NCBI GenBank assembly: GCA_029781095.1 | Contig: JAKOXM010000545.1 | Location: 1 to 55,909, forward strand | Length of the DNA stretch: 55,909 nucleotides | Source of the DNA: Bacteroidota bacterium | GTDB taxonomy: Bacteria; Bacteroidota; Bacteroidia; Chitinophagales; Saprospiraceae | Reading direction: 5' to 3' | In this document: positions 48,395 through 55,909 of the stretch, one piece after another | How positions within the stretch are numbered: position 1 is the first letter of the stretch | Layout of the letters: each line of letters begins with the position of its first letter | Notes under the pieces: model-generated | Told to the model about the DNA's origin: nothing | Databases searched by the model: none | What the model saw: only the letters and a program-made list of their open reading frames with translations | Translations under genes and position numbers: made by a program

Positions 48395-49090
48395 ATGCCC
48401 GACGATACCTATCGCGCTATCACGGCCTGGGCTGAAGAAGACCGTCCCCGCGAAAAAATGCTGCTGAAAGGCAGACAGGCCCTGAGCGATGCCGAATTAC
48501 TGGCCATACTGATCGGTTCCGGCAGCAAAGGTGAAAGCGCCGTGACGCTTGCACAGCGCATCCTGGCATCTGTGGAAAACAACCTGCACGAACTTGGCAA
48601 GCGTTCGGTCAAAGACCTGCAGCGTTTCAAAGGGATCGGGGAAGCGAAGGCCATCAGTATCGCCGCCGCACTCGAACTGGGCCGGCGGCGCCAGTTGTCG
48701 GACCTCCGCGAGCGACCGCGCATCAGTGGCAGCCGCGATGCATTTCAGGTTATTGCTCCTTTACTCACCGATCTCCATCATGAAGAATTCTGGCTGTTGC
48801 TGCTCAATAAAGCCAATGAAGTTTTTGCCCGCGAGCGCCTCAGTACGGGAGGCATGAGCGGCACCGTAGTGGATGTGAAACTTGCTTACAAAACGGCACT
48901 CGATGCCCGTGCAGCCGCCCTTATCGCCATCCATAATCATCCTTCGGGCAGTTTGCAGCCAAGTCAGGCAGACGTCGAGCTGACCAGAAAGCTGCGGCAG
49001 GCGGGAACGGTGCTGGATATGCCCCTGCTCGACCACCTGATCGTGTCCGAGCGCGGTTATTACAGTTTCGCTGACGAGGGAACCTTGTAA
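48395..49090 (+). CDS. radC: RadC family protein (JAB/MPN domain)
   Basis: A 231-residue protein with the RadC architecture: an N-terminal helix-hairpin-helix-like region (about 20-85; LSDAELLAILIGSGSKGESA, LQRFKGIGEAKAISIAAALE) and a C-terminal JAMM metal-dependent domain (about 105-228) with HNHPSGSLQPSQAD as the zinc site. The family was once linked to DNA repair, but its role is now doubtful. It is preceded by a 229-base spacer with the divergent fadD promoter side and no other recognised feature. Confidence 0.93.
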   Translation: MPDDTYRAITAWAEEDRPREKMLLKGRQALSDAELLAILIGSGSKGESAVTLAQRILASVENNLHELGKRSVKDLQRFKGIGEAKAISIAAALELGRRRQLSDLRERPRISGSRDAFQVIAPLLTDLHHEEFWLLLLNKANEVFARERLSTGGMSGTVVDVKLAYKTALDARAAALIAIHNHPSGSLQPSQADVELTRKLRQAGTVLDMPLLDHLIVSERGYYSFADEGTL

Positions 49091-49185
49091 AAATGGACAA
49101 TTTTTGCAACCTTGGGCCTTCCGTTGGATAAAGCACTTGTCTTTACCGGCAACCCCATCGAGCAACAGATTGAAACCAGCAGGAT

Positions 49186-49605
49186 ATGATTCAATATTTT
49201 ACCCGACTTCTTTGGTGGAGCGCGATTGCCGCCGTGTTCCTGTTTTCCACTGCGTGCCGGCCCGGAACCAGCTGCCCCGATCTGACCGGGCAATGGGCGA
49301 ACCACGAGGGGCAGTTTTTTCATTTCGAGCCCGGCGGCAAGGCATTATGGCTCATCAAATTCGGCAGCCAGTTCGACACTTTCCCCATCCGGTATTACTA
49401 CGATTGCAAACAAAAACCCGCCATTCTGGATCTAAGCGGGTTCAAGTCGGGGCCACTTACAGGCAAAACACTGTACGGCATACTGGAATGGACGAGCGAC
49501 TCATCTTTTCGTTTCAACAGTGAATCCGGCAGTTCGCCTGACGTTCGCCCGCAGGTATTCAACGTGGAGCAGACACAACGGTATTTCCGGCAGAATCCGA
49601 AGTAG
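49186..49605 (+). CDS. Predicted lipoprotein, function unknown
   Basis: A 139-residue protein with an N-terminal hydrophobic segment ending in a lipobox (WWSAIAAVFLFSTACRPG; lipidated Cys about 24). The mature part has LTGQWANHEGQFFHFEPGGKAL, resembling small lipocalin-like beta-barrel proteins that read out a 'TGxW' strand, then several beta strands up to the end. The family is not recognised. It follows radC by 95 bases. Its stop is 29 bases from the convergent DUF3467 gene. Confidence 0.7.
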   Translation: MIQYFTRLLWWSAIAAVFLFSTACRPGTSCPDLTGQWANHEGQFFHFEPGGKALWLIKFGSQFDTFPIRYYYDCKQKPAILDLSGFKSGPLTGKTLYGILEWTSDSSFRFNSESGSSPDVRPQVFNVEQTQRYFRQNPK

Positions 49606-49634
49606 AGAAAGAGCCGAAGTCGCCGTATGCTGAA

Positions 49635-49952
49635 TTATGCCTGAGCCGTGGGTGTACCGAAATTCATGGGCGGTACGGGCTGGTCGGATTCCTCGATTTT
49701 GCCAAACTGCATTTCGTATTTCTGCACGTTGTCCTTGAGTGCATAAAGCAAACGCTTTGCGTGTTGCGGCGTCAGGATAATTCGCGATTTGACTTTTGCT
49801 TTCGGTACGTTCGGCATCATTCGGATGAAATCCACAACGAATTCGGCGTTGGAATGCGAAATGATTGCCAGGTTGGAATAAACGCCTTCGGCAACTTCTT
49901 CGGATATTTCGATATTGATGGCGGGTTGCTGCGGATTGGTATTTTCTGCCAT
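49635..49952 (-). CDS. DUF3467 domain-containing protein
   Basis: A 105-residue cytoplasmic protein. The start at 49952 (MAENTNPQQPAINIEISEEV) is chosen because the upstream 27 codons read through spacer. The DUF3467 core is clear: GVYSNLAIISHSNAEFVVDF, RMMPNVPKAKVKSRIILTP and HAKRLLYALKDNVQKYE. The family is small, conserved in many phyla, and without known function. A TACCTTTG box on the minus strand at 49994-50001 lies 42 bases upstream of the start. The 303-base divergent spacer up to 50255 contains no further gene. Confidence 0.9.
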   Translation of the reverse strand: MAENTNPQQPAINIEISEEVAEGVYSNLAIISHSNAEFVVDFIRMMPNVPKAKVKSRIILTPQHAKRLLYALKDNVQKYEMQFGKIEESDQPVPPMNFGTPTAQA

Positions 49953-49993
49953 AGCTCTGTGTTTTATGCGTGATGATTGTTTTAAAAGGGCAA

Positions 49994-50001
49994 CAAAGGT
50001 A
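49994..50001 (-). promoter_or_regulatory. Candidate -7 box for the DUF3467 gene
   Basis: Minus-strand TACCTTTG, exact TAnnTTTG, 42 bases upstream of the ATG at 49952. No TTG at the standard spacing. Confidence 0.5.
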
Positions 50002-50162
50002 TCGCAAAGAATCCAAAATACGGCGCGCACCAATCAAACGCAGCGGTTTAATGGCCTCATTCGTTCCGGTAGTTCCCGGAACGGCAGGCTGCGCAGGTCT
50101 TTGCCCTGCAAGCTTATTTCCGGGTTTTATAATCCTTTGCATTCGCCGGCGGTCATTTTTCA

Positions 50163-50170
50163 TACTTTTG
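50163..50170 (+). promoter_or_regulatory. Candidate -7 box for the polysaccharide operon
   Basis: TACTTTTG lies 86 bases upstream of the ATG at 50256. A TTG at 50137-50139 is 23 bases further up, slightly longer than the 19-21 norm. Confidence 0.45.
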
Positions 50171-50255
50171 CGGCGCTTTTTCACAAAGCTGTACCTCCAG
50201 GACCCGTCTGCACCTGATTTTTGCCGGTTTCGACCGGTCAACATAACCAAACAAT

Positions 50256-51389
50256 ATGGCTAACCGCGACAGTCTCATCGGCGTATTCCGAATTATTTAC
50301 CGGTGGAGAAAAACAATTCGGAATATCTGTATCATAACCCTGGTGGGCAGCATCGGCCTTTCGCTGCTGCTCGACAATTATTTCAAGGCAACCACTGTTT
50401 TTTACCCGGCCAGCCCGGAACTCGCAAACCCCGAACTGATTTTCGGCTACACGAGCCAGGTCACCCAGTACTTCGGCTCCGACCGCGACCTTGACCGCCT
50501 CGATGAACTTGCCAACGGCAATGAAGTGGTGGATTACATGGTAAAAAAGTTTCATTTATACGAGCACTATAAAATTGATTCTACCACGCTGAAAGGGCAA
50601 TCGAAGGTTCGGGAGCGTTTTCTTAATCTGTACTCCGCACAAAAAAACAAGAACGACGCCATCGAACTCAGCATAGAGGATACCGATCCTCAATTGGCGG
50701 CTACCATGGCAAATGCGGCCCGCGACAGGATCAACGAGATCGGGCAGCGCTTGATCAAAAACAGCCAGGAAAGATTGCTGGCCACTTTTGAAGATAATAT
50801 CAAGCGCAAAACGGCAGACCTCGAACTGCTTGGCGACAGCCTGCGCATCCTTCAGTCGCGGTACAATATTTACAGCGTGACGGAACAGGGAGAGCAGCTG
50901 TCCACACAGTTGTCGAGGGCCGAATCGGAAATCGTGCGGGGCAAGGCGCGCCTCGAGGTTCTGGAAAACAATCCGCTCATTCCAAAGGATACCATCGAAT
51001 ATATCAAGGCAAATCTGCGCGCCTATCAGCGCGAGCGCGAAAACCTGATGACACCCGACCCGAAAGGCGGCAACCTGTCTATCAAGAGTTTCAACGAAGG
51101 TCTTCCCAAAGTATCGGTGTTGTCGGACCTCCACTTTCAGGCGCGCAAGCAGCTGAGTTACGACAAGGAGCGATACAACCAGATCAAGGCGGCCTATAAC
51201 ACCGATATTCCGGCCCTGCAGGTGGTGGAAGCTGCCGAGGTTCCCTTGTTGAAAAGCCGCCCCAAGCGAAGCATCATTGTTATAGCATGCGTCCTGGCGG
51301 CCTTCCTTTTTTCCATCCTCGGCATTCTGATCGCCGAAGCATACCGCGATTTCAACTGGAAAGAAATCACGGGTGACAGGGAAGGATAA
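50256..51389 (+). CDS. Wzz-type polysaccharide chain-length determinant / co-polymerase
   Basis: A 377-residue inner-membrane protein with two membrane helices (about 23-40 and 340-362) flanking a long periplasmic coiled-coil domain. The N-terminal LIGVFRIIYRWRKTIRNICI and TTVFYPASPELANPEL match the Wzz N-terminal domain, and the C-terminal segment (AAEVPLLKSRPKRSIIVIAC) holds the Pro-rich stretch before the second helix. It lacks a tyrosine kinase domain. Such proteins regulate the length of O-antigen or exopolysaccharide made by a Wzy polymerase. It is 15 bases upstream of an O-antigen ligase gene, forming a two-gene operon. Confidence 0.85.
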   Translation: MANRDSLIGVFRIIYRWRKTIRNICIITLVGSIGLSLLLDNYFKATTVFYPASPELANPELIFGYTSQVTQYFGSDRDLDRLDELANGNEVVDYMVKKFHLYEHYKIDSTTLKGQSKVRERFLNLYSAQKNKNDAIELSIEDTDPQLAATMANAARDRINEIGQRLIKNSQERLLATFEDNIKRKTADLELLGDSLRILQSRYNIYSVTEQGEQLSTQLSRAESEIVRGKARLEVLENNPLIPKDTIEYIKANLRAYQRERENLMTPDPKGGNLSIKSFNEGLPKVSVLSDLHFQARKQLSYDKERYNQIKAAYNTDIPALQVVEAAEVPLLKSRPKRSIIVIACVLAAFLFSILGILIAEAYRDFNWKEITGDREG

Positions 51390-51404
51390 GCGCCATCGTC
51401 TATC

Positions 51405-52874
51405 ATGTTTCGCAGACTTTCATCCATATTGGCAATGCCGGAGAGCCACCCCCAGCGGTGGCCTTTGACGGTGTTTGCGTTGACCTGCATTGTCGCTATT
51501 CTGGCTGCGGTCGGCTTGGATATGTGGTGGCTGGCAGGCCTGCCTGCGATTGTGGCTGTATTGTGGGTGGTTTCCATGGATATTCACAAAGTGTTTTTAC
51601 TGCTGTTGGCGAGTATACCACTTTCCATGGAAGAGTCTTTGCCCGGCGGTTTTGCGACTGATTTCGCTTCCGAACAGCTGATGTGGCTTCTGATGCTTGC
51701 GAGTGGCGTGTGGTTTGTTCAGCACTGGAAAAAAACGGATGCGCGCTTCCTGCGGCATCCAATCACGATCGCCCTTTTGGCGCACCTGGCCTGGACGACG
51801 ATATGCCTTTCCCTGTCGCAGGATTTGTACGTATCTTTTAAATTCTGGCTTGCAAAAGGATGGTATGTCATTGTATTTTTCTTTCTCGCCGGACGATATC
51901 TGAATGAAGAACGCGATTTTAAAAATCTTTTGTGGTGGTTCTTCATACCGCTGGCATTTGCCGTTTCGATCGTCATTACCCGCCACGCAGCGATTGGTTT
52001 TTCGTTTGAGGACGTGGGGTTCGTGATGGGACCGTTTTTTCGCAACCACGTGACCTATGCCAGCCTTCTGGCCATTTTTTTGCCATTCGTGTGGTTTGGC
52101 ACCTACTGGTACCGGCGCTACAGCGGGCCCTGGTGGCTGCTGACTTTGGGTGTCGTTATGTTTATTGTGGGCATCAATTTCTCGTATACCCGGGCGGCCT
52201 ATGTGGCTTTGCTCGCTGCCGTGGGAATATCATGGGCAGTGCGCCGCCGGTTGCTGAAATTCTCCTTGCTCGCAGCCGCGGTCGTTTTCGCGGTGTTCAT
52301 CGGATTTGTAGGAAATAAAGACAATTGGCTCCGGTTCGCCCCGGAATACGAAAAGACCGTGTCGCACGCCCGTTTCGACCGTTTGCTCGACGCCACGACC
52401 AAACTCGAGGACATATCGACTATGGAACGTGTATACCGTTGGGTAGCAGCGTCTTATATGATAAAAGACCGGCCTCTGACCGGCTTTGGACCCGGCACGT
52501 TTTACTTTTTTTACAAAAAATATACTGTTACCAGTTTCAAAACATACGTCAGCGATAACCCCGAACATTCGGGGATACACAATTACTTCCTGATGATCAC
52601 GGTAGAACAGGGCTTGCCGGGTTTGTTGTTCTTCCTGATTTTCGTCGCAATAGTGATCCTGAAAGGCGAGCAAATTTACCACCGGACCCGGGATGCCGGA
52701 CGGAGAAGGGTCCTGATGGCCGCTTTGCTGTGCTTTGTTCTCATCAACCTGCTGATGCTGATGAACGACATGGTGGAAACGGACAAAATCGGGTCTTTCT
52801 TTTTTATGTCTGCGGCGATACTCGTCAACATCGATCTTAAAAACAGGGATCTCGATGCCGGCGAAGCCGGATAA
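51405..52874 (+). CDS. O-antigen ligase / polymerase family protein
   Basis: A 489-residue membrane protein with about 11-12 transmembrane helices. The periplasmic loop carries FSYTRAAYVALL before and LTGFGPGTFYFFYKKY within the large loop, then HSGIHNYFLMITVEQGLPGL, whose His-Asn and Glu-x-Gly-x-x-Gly match the Wzy_C/WaaL family. It either polymerises repeat units or joins glycan chains to a lipid carrier or other acceptor at the periplasmic face. The Wzz-type neighbour favours polymerisation or ligation of a surface polysaccharide. The 15-base spacing points to one transcript. Confidence 0.87.
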   Translation: MFRRLSSILAMPESHPQRWPLTVFALTCIVAILAAVGLDMWWLAGLPAIVAVLWVVSMDIHKVFLLLLASIPLSMEESLPGGFATDFASEQLMWLLMLASGVWFVQHWKKTDARFLRHPITIALLAHLAWTTICLSLSQDLYVSFKFWLAKGWYVIVFFFLAGRYLNEERDFKNLLWWFFIPLAFAVSIVITRHAAIGFSFEDVGFVMGPFFRNHVTYASLLAIFLPFVWFGTYWYRRYSGPWWLLTLGVVMFIVGINFSYTRAAYVALLAAVGISWAVRRRLLKFSLLAAAVVFAVFIGFVGNKDNWLRFAPEYEKTVSHARFDRLLDATTKLEDISTMERVYRWVAASYMIKDRPLTGFGPGTFYFFYKKYTVTSFKTYVSDNPEHSGIHNYFLMITVEQGLPGLLFFLIFVAIVILKGEQIYHRTRDAGRRRVLMAALLCFVLINLLMLMNDMVETDKIGSFFFMSAAILVNIDLKNRDLDAGEAG

Positions 52875-52877
52875 GCG

Positions 52878-53465
52878 TTACGCCCGGTCGCACTTCTCGA
52901 TGGAAGAGCAGTTGTCCAGGATGATATTTCCCTTATATTTGAACATCGTACCGGGACCATACCAGGCCTCCAGCGTGATATAACGCATATCGTGTTCGGG
53001 TATAAACTGGAACTTGTACATCTTCCATTCCGTGTGATCGATGAGCGGTGAACTCGCCAGAAGCATTTCTTTTCCCCCCCGTTTGCTGCCGCCGAAGATG
53101 CGGAGCCGTACCGGCTGGTTGTAGCCGACATATTTGCCGGTATGGGCCAGGTAGATGGAAAAAGTGTAGCAGGTGCCAGCGTTCAGCGATTCGGGAAGGC
53201 CCTGCGCCACGTCTTCGGTCGTGCCGTCTTCGCGGGTTATCAGTCCCAGGCAGGTTTTCCCGTCCTCTGCGGCAAACTTTACGCCCCATGCCCCCGGCAG
53301 TACGTCCGGCGTGCTGCCGGGAGTGAACGATTGCCAGCCTCTGGGCGACTTCGACGGACCGGGCTCATCCTCGAAAGACGGGTTTCGGATGGGTATCGTA
53401 TCGCCGGATATTTGCGGTTTGGCCAGTAAAAAGAGTATAAAAGTCAGAAAACCAATGCTTTTCAT
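52878..53465 (-). CDS. Exported protein with a carbohydrate-binding-like beta-sandwich
   Basis: A 195-residue protein with a short signal peptide (MKSIGFLTFILFLLAKPQIS) and one jelly-roll-like domain. The start IRNPSFEDEPGP, CYTFSIYLAHTGKYVG and WKMYKFQFIPEHDMRYITLE resemble CBM4/9-type or galactose-binding-like modules, where the protein begins with NxSFE and strands end in aromatic residues. No sorting tail is present. It is convergent with the O-antigen ligase gene, three bases after its stop codon. The function, possibly surface glycan binding, is inferred. Confidence 0.7.
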   Translation of the reverse strand: MKSIGFLTFILFLLAKPQISGDTIPIRNPSFEDEPGPSKSPRGWQSFTPGSTPDVLPGAWGVKFAAEDGKTCLGLITREDGTTEDVAQGLPESLNAGTCYTFSIYLAHTGKYVGYNQPVRLRIFGGSKRGGKEMLLASSPLIDHTEWKMYKFQFIPEHDMRYITLEAWYGPGTMFKYKGNIILDNCSSIEKCDRA

Positions 53466-53557
53466 GTGTTTTAGTTAAAAACCGAAGCGTATTAAAGTAT
53501 TTTTGCCTGTTGCTTGTTCTCCGGCAATAGATTTCGGGTAATGAGGCCCGCTTCTTC

Positions 53558-53565
53558 TATTTTTG
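53558..53565 (+). promoter_or_regulatory. Candidate -7 box for ftsX
   Basis: TATTTTTG matches TAnnTTTG and lies 37 bases upstream of the ATG at 53602. The -33 element is not evident. Confidence 0.45.
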
Positions 53566-53601
53566 CCGCGATTTTTACACGCCAAATATACTACACCGAC
53601 G

Positions 53602-54456
53602 ATGTCGCGCACAAAACCCACCTACTTATATGCCATCATCAGCGTTTCGCTGGTGCTTTTTATTGTCGGCTTTTTCGCCCTTACGGCGTTGCACGGGCGA
53701 AAGTTAGTGACCTTGTTCAAAGAAAAAGTGGATATCTGGCTGGAATTGAAACCCGGCACACCCGATGAGGAAGTACCCCGCATCATCTCCGATATCCGCC
53801 GTCAGCCATTCGTAAAAACGGAAACGGTCACCTTTATCACACGCGAACAGGCTGCGGCTGCCATGAAGGAAGACCTCGGCGATAAAAGCCTGCTGGAAGA
53901 CAATCCCGATCTGTTGCGCGACGTAATACGCTTCAATGTAAAGGCTGAGTACATGAATAAAGACAGCCTTTCCAGGTGGCGCGAAGAACTCCGGCAGGAC
54001 ACCGTTATTGCCGACCTGTATTTTGAGGCGGCCAATACGGCCAACGTAGGCGACAATATCCAAAACCTCGGGATTATTGCACTGGTGCTCGGGCTTTTGC
54101 TCGTTTTTGCCGCTGTCACGCTTATTCACAATACAATTCGGCTGGCGCTCTATTCCAATCGGTTTCTGATCAAAAATCAGGAACTGGTGGGGGCATCCTG
54201 GGCATTTATCAGCCGCCCCTACATTCGCCGGGGCGTCATCAACGGGCTGATCAGCGCGGTGCTGGCCATCGCGGCGCTGATTATTGCGCTCAACTGGATT
54301 TACAGGTTGATACCCGACATGAAAAGTCTTCAGGACCTGAACGGCATACTCGCCATTTTTACGGTTTTAGCGGTACTTGGCGTCCTCATCTCCGGTCTAA
54401 GCACGTATTTTGTGGTCAACCGGTTTCTCCGGATGCGGGTTGACGATTTGTATTAA
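53602..54456 (+). CDS. ftsX: Cell division permease FtsX
   Basis: A 284-residue ABC-type transporter component. I start at MSRTKPTYLYAIISVSLVLF (53602); the ORF-track TTG start 13 codons upstream overlaps the -7 box. A first helix (about 10-30) is followed by a periplasmic domain (about 35-160), and three more helices make up the FtsX/MacB permease core (LGIIALVLGLLLVFAAVTLI, LYSNRFLIKNQELVGASWAF, ISAVLAIAALIIALNWIY). FtsX with FtsE activates peptidoglycan hydrolases at the septum; ftsE is not adjacent, as is usual in Bacteroidota. It is followed by DUF3098 and uppP. Confidence 0.93.
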   Translation: MSRTKPTYLYAIISVSLVLFIVGFFALTALHGRKLVTLFKEKVDIWLELKPGTPDEEVPRIISDIRRQPFVKTETVTFITREQAAAAMKEDLGDKSLLEDNPDLLRDVIRFNVKAEYMNKDSLSRWREELRQDTVIADLYFEAANTANVGDNIQNLGIIALVLGLLLVFAAVTLIHNTIRLALYSNRFLIKNQELVGASWAFISRPYIRRGVINGLISAVLAIAALIIALNWIYRLIPDMKSLQDLNGILAIFTVLAVLGVLISGLSTYFVVNRFLRMRVDDLY

Positions 54457-54590
54457 AACGGAAAACGACCCGCAAAACCAGCCGGCGGTCACAAATTGGC
54501 AGTAGAATTGCTATGTTGGTATGTGTTGCCAATCGCACATCAGCGCTTTTTGCGGTGATCTGATGCGGCGCAGACGATAGTTGCCTGTTT

Positions 54591-54612
54591 GTCCCGAGGG
54601 GGATTTGAACCG
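54591..54612 (-). other. tRNA 3'-end-like fragment
   Basis: Read on the minus strand this gives GGTTCAAATCC CCCTCGGGAC-type sequence, which resembles the T-loop, 3' T-stem and acceptor 3' end of a tRNA. No matching 5' portion can be folded upstream, and the 5' half of the T-stem is wrong (CCGG versus CCCCC). It may be a leftover attachment-site-like copy or a coincidence. The 312-base gap 54457-54768 otherwise has only a weak ATTGGCA/TGCCAAT inverted repeat (54495-54533). Confidence 0.3.
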
Positions 54613-54723
54613 GAAAATGTTTTTGTGAAGATGAATGAGCGGGTATTGCGCATACAAATCTGCGCTTCTACAGATACCGTTTTCAACTCTTTCACATTAT
54701 GCCGTTTTTATCACCCGACTTAC

Positions 54724-54731
54724 TAACTTTG
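54724..54731 (+). promoter_or_regulatory. Candidate -7 box for the DUF3098-uppP operon
   Basis: TAACTTTG matches TAnnTTTG and lies 37 bases upstream of the ATG at 54769. No TTG at the standard distance is clear. Confidence 0.45.
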
Positions 54732-54768
54732 CGCCTCATTCAAGAAATACCTGCTTCACATTCGTCAT

Positions 54769-55164
54769 ATGGCAAAGCAACCACAACGCCGCCCCAACCC
54801 GCCCGCCCAGCGTTCGCAAACGGCCTCCTCGCAGAAAAGAACAGCGCCTCCCCCGGTGCGCCGCACGGAAAAGCGGGAAAGCATTTTTTCTTCCGGCAGC
54901 CATGATTTTATTTTCGGCCGGCAGAATTTTATCTATATGGGTATCGGCCTTGGGCTGATATTGTTGGGTTTGGCACTCATGGCAGGTGGCGCGATGCCCG
55001 ATCCGGCCAAATGGGAGCCGGAGCGAATCTATAGTTTCAGACGCATTACACTGGCGCCCATGATGATGGTAGCCGGCTTTATAGCAATCATTTTTGGCAT
55101 TTTTAAAAAAACAGATACCACGGCAGCTCCCTCCATGCCGGACGAATCTTCGCCTGAGGCATGA
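54769..55164 (+). CDS. DUF3098 domain-containing membrane protein
   Basis: A 131-residue protein with a long basic, Pro/Arg/Gln-rich cytoplasmic N-terminus (about 1-45) and two membrane helices (about 55-75 and 95-113). [20 protein letters not shown] and [20 protein letters not shown] are the DUF3098 signature. The family is Bacteroidota-specific and is nearly always located between ftsX and uppP. The last bases (ATGA) overlap the uppP start, so translation is coupled. The function is unknown, probably linked to cell-envelope synthesis or division. Confidence 0.92.
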   Translation: MAKQPQRRPNPPAQRSQTASSQKRTAPPPVRRTEKRESIFSSGSHDFIFGRQNFIYMGIGLGLILLGLALMAGGAMPDPAKWEPERIYSFRRITLAPMMMVAGFIAIIFGIFKKTDTTAAPSMPDESSPEA

Positions 55165-55909
55165 ATCTTTTCCACGCTATTATTCTCGCCGTCATTGAAG
55201 GATTGACGGAATTTTTGCCCGTATCATCCACCGGGCACATGATTATCGGTTCGACGGCGATGGGCATCGCGAGCCATCCCTTCGTGAAAGTTTTTACGGT
55301 TGCCATTCAATTCGGCGCCATCCTGTCCGTCGTGGTCCTCTACTGGCGGCGCTTTTTTCAGAATTTTAATTTCTATGTGCGCCTGTTCGTGGCATTTCTT
55401 CCGGCAGCCGTATTCGGTTTGCTGCTGAAAAAATACATCGATGCCCTGCTCGAAAACATCGTCGTGGTTGCCCTGGCCCTGATTGCAGGCGGCGTGGTTT
55501 TTTTATTCCTCGACGGATATTTTGAAAAACAGAGTAAACGAAACACCTCTGTCGATGATATCACGCTCCCGAAAGCCCTCAAAATCGGCTTTTTCCAGGT
55601 GATCTCGATGGTGCCGGGCGTCAGTCGCTCTGCCGCGACGATCATAGGTGGCCTTACGCAGGGACTTTCACCGGCTACTGCGGCAGAATTTTCCTTTTTT
55701 CTGGCAGTGCCCACCATGTTTGCAGCCACCTGCAAGTCGCTGTGGGATTACGTAAAAGACGATGGCGGCGTATTTACGCAGCACGACATATGGATGCTTG
55801 TCGTCGGCAATGTTGTCGGCTTTATCGTTGCAATGATCGCGATCAAGGCGTTCATTCGTTTCCTGACCAAACACGGATTCAAGGTGTTCGGCTATTACCG
55901 GATTGCCGT
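55161..55909 (+). CDS. uppP: Undecaprenyl-diphosphatase UppP (3' end outside window)
   Basis: The visible 249 codons encode a polytopic membrane protein. [18 protein letters not shown] (active-site region 1) and [16 protein letters not shown] (region 2) carry the conserved Glu, Ser, Thr and Arg of BacA/UppP. The enzyme removes a phosphate from undecaprenyl diphosphate, recycling the lipid carrier for peptidoglycan and other surface glycans, and raises bacitracin resistance. It starts with an ATGA overlap with the DUF3098 gene. The C-terminal last helix is missing because the window ends; this gene is absent from the ORF track for the same reason. Confidence 0.95.
   Translation, partial: MNLFHAIILAVIEGLTEFLPVSSTGHMIIGSTAMGIASHPFVKVFTVAIQFGAILSVVVLYWRRFFQNFNFYVRLFVAFLPAAVFGLLLKKYIDALLENIVVVALALIAGGVVFLFLDGYFEKQSKRNTSVDDITLPKALKIGFFQVISMVPGVSRSAATIIGGLTQGLSPATAAEFSFFLAVPTMFAATCKSLWDYVKDDGGVFTQHDIWMLVVGNVVGFIVAMIAIKAFIRFLTKHGFKVFGYYRIA

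Noticed and set aside
49501-50250. Minus-strand ORF of 249 residues overlapping the lipoprotein and DUF3467
   Set aside because: It overlaps two better supported genes in another frame, and its protein is Arg/Gln-rich without family features.

Overview
The window is a chromosomal segment of a Bacteroidota bacterium, most likely from the Saprospiraceae/Saprospiria side of the phylum; that rank is inference. Supporting evidence: TAnnTTTG-type -7 boxes with TTG about 20 nt upstream, weak Shine-Dalgarno signals, the small ribosomal protein bTHX, gliding ABC transporter genes gldA and gldF, type IX secretion (T9SS) C-terminal tails, MopE-type metal-binding repeats, GH92 mannosidase, and phylum-typical domains of unknown function (DUF4783, DUF3098, DUF3467). 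No plasmid, phage or transposase gene is visible. Coding is moderate in GC; the clear exception is an AT-rich patch at about 42.1-43.1 kb.

Layout. 0-4.6 kb: minus-strand recQ, a CPA-type cation/proton antiporter and an NhaD-type Na+/H+ antiporter cut by the left edge. 4.8-6.5 kb: a glucosaminidase-fold protein lacking the expected catalytic Glu, and a T9SS-exported choice-of-anchor V protein. 6.6-11.2 kb: response regulator, histidine kinase and TonB-dependent receptor, all minus strand. 11.3-13.5 kb: TMEM175 channel, DUF4783, bTHX, DUF2147 and tRNA-Gln. 13.7-18.1 kb: a 1480-residue exported WD40/alpha-solenoid protein. 18.3-23.7 kb: an HD phosphohydrolase fused to a Pycsar-type membrane effector domain (PycTM), a polyprenol-phosphate mannosyltransferase-like GT2, HdeD, a coiled-coil exported protein, DUF4406 and a double VOC protein. 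23.7-30.7 kb: an SPFH protein, an exported protein whose 3' end is overrun by a palindromic repeat, a GT-A glycosyltransferase, a DinB-like protein, and a response regulator with a cNMP-binding hybrid kinase. 31-34.2 kb: a vanadium haloperoxidase with MopE repeats and a T9SS tail. 34.9-42 kb: a TPR/adenylyl cyclase, a GH92 mannosidase and a thioredoxin-fold lipid- or periplasm-facing protein. 42-43.9 kb: a lipoprotein, a Cys-rich exported peptide and DUF547. 44.4-48.2 kb: gldA-cupin-gldF, then a convergent fadD. 48.4-53.5 kb: radC, a lipoprotein, DUF3467, and a polysaccharide pair (chain-length regulator plus O-antigen ligase). 53.6-55.9 kb: ftsX-DUF3098-uppP, a cell-envelope cluster cut by the right edge.

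The genes form several small operons rather than one island. The most suggestive functional link is cyclic-nucleotide signalling. The class III cyclase has the Lys/Asp pair typical of ATP selectivity. The hybrid kinase has an intact cyclic-nucleotide-binding cassette. The HD protein carries the membrane effector domain known from Pycsar antiphage defence, here fused to a phosphohydrolase and without an adjacent cyclase. Whether these three genes act together is inference.

Non-coding DNA is unusually rich in palindromic repeats. There are at least five unrelated families (24.8, 26.95, 34.75, 40.4 and 43.9-44.3 kb). Several look like mobile, MITE-like or REP-like elements, and one has altered the end of a gene. 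Coordinates come from the supplied ORF track or from manual counting of the printed sequence; family assignments rest on motif recognition, not on searches.
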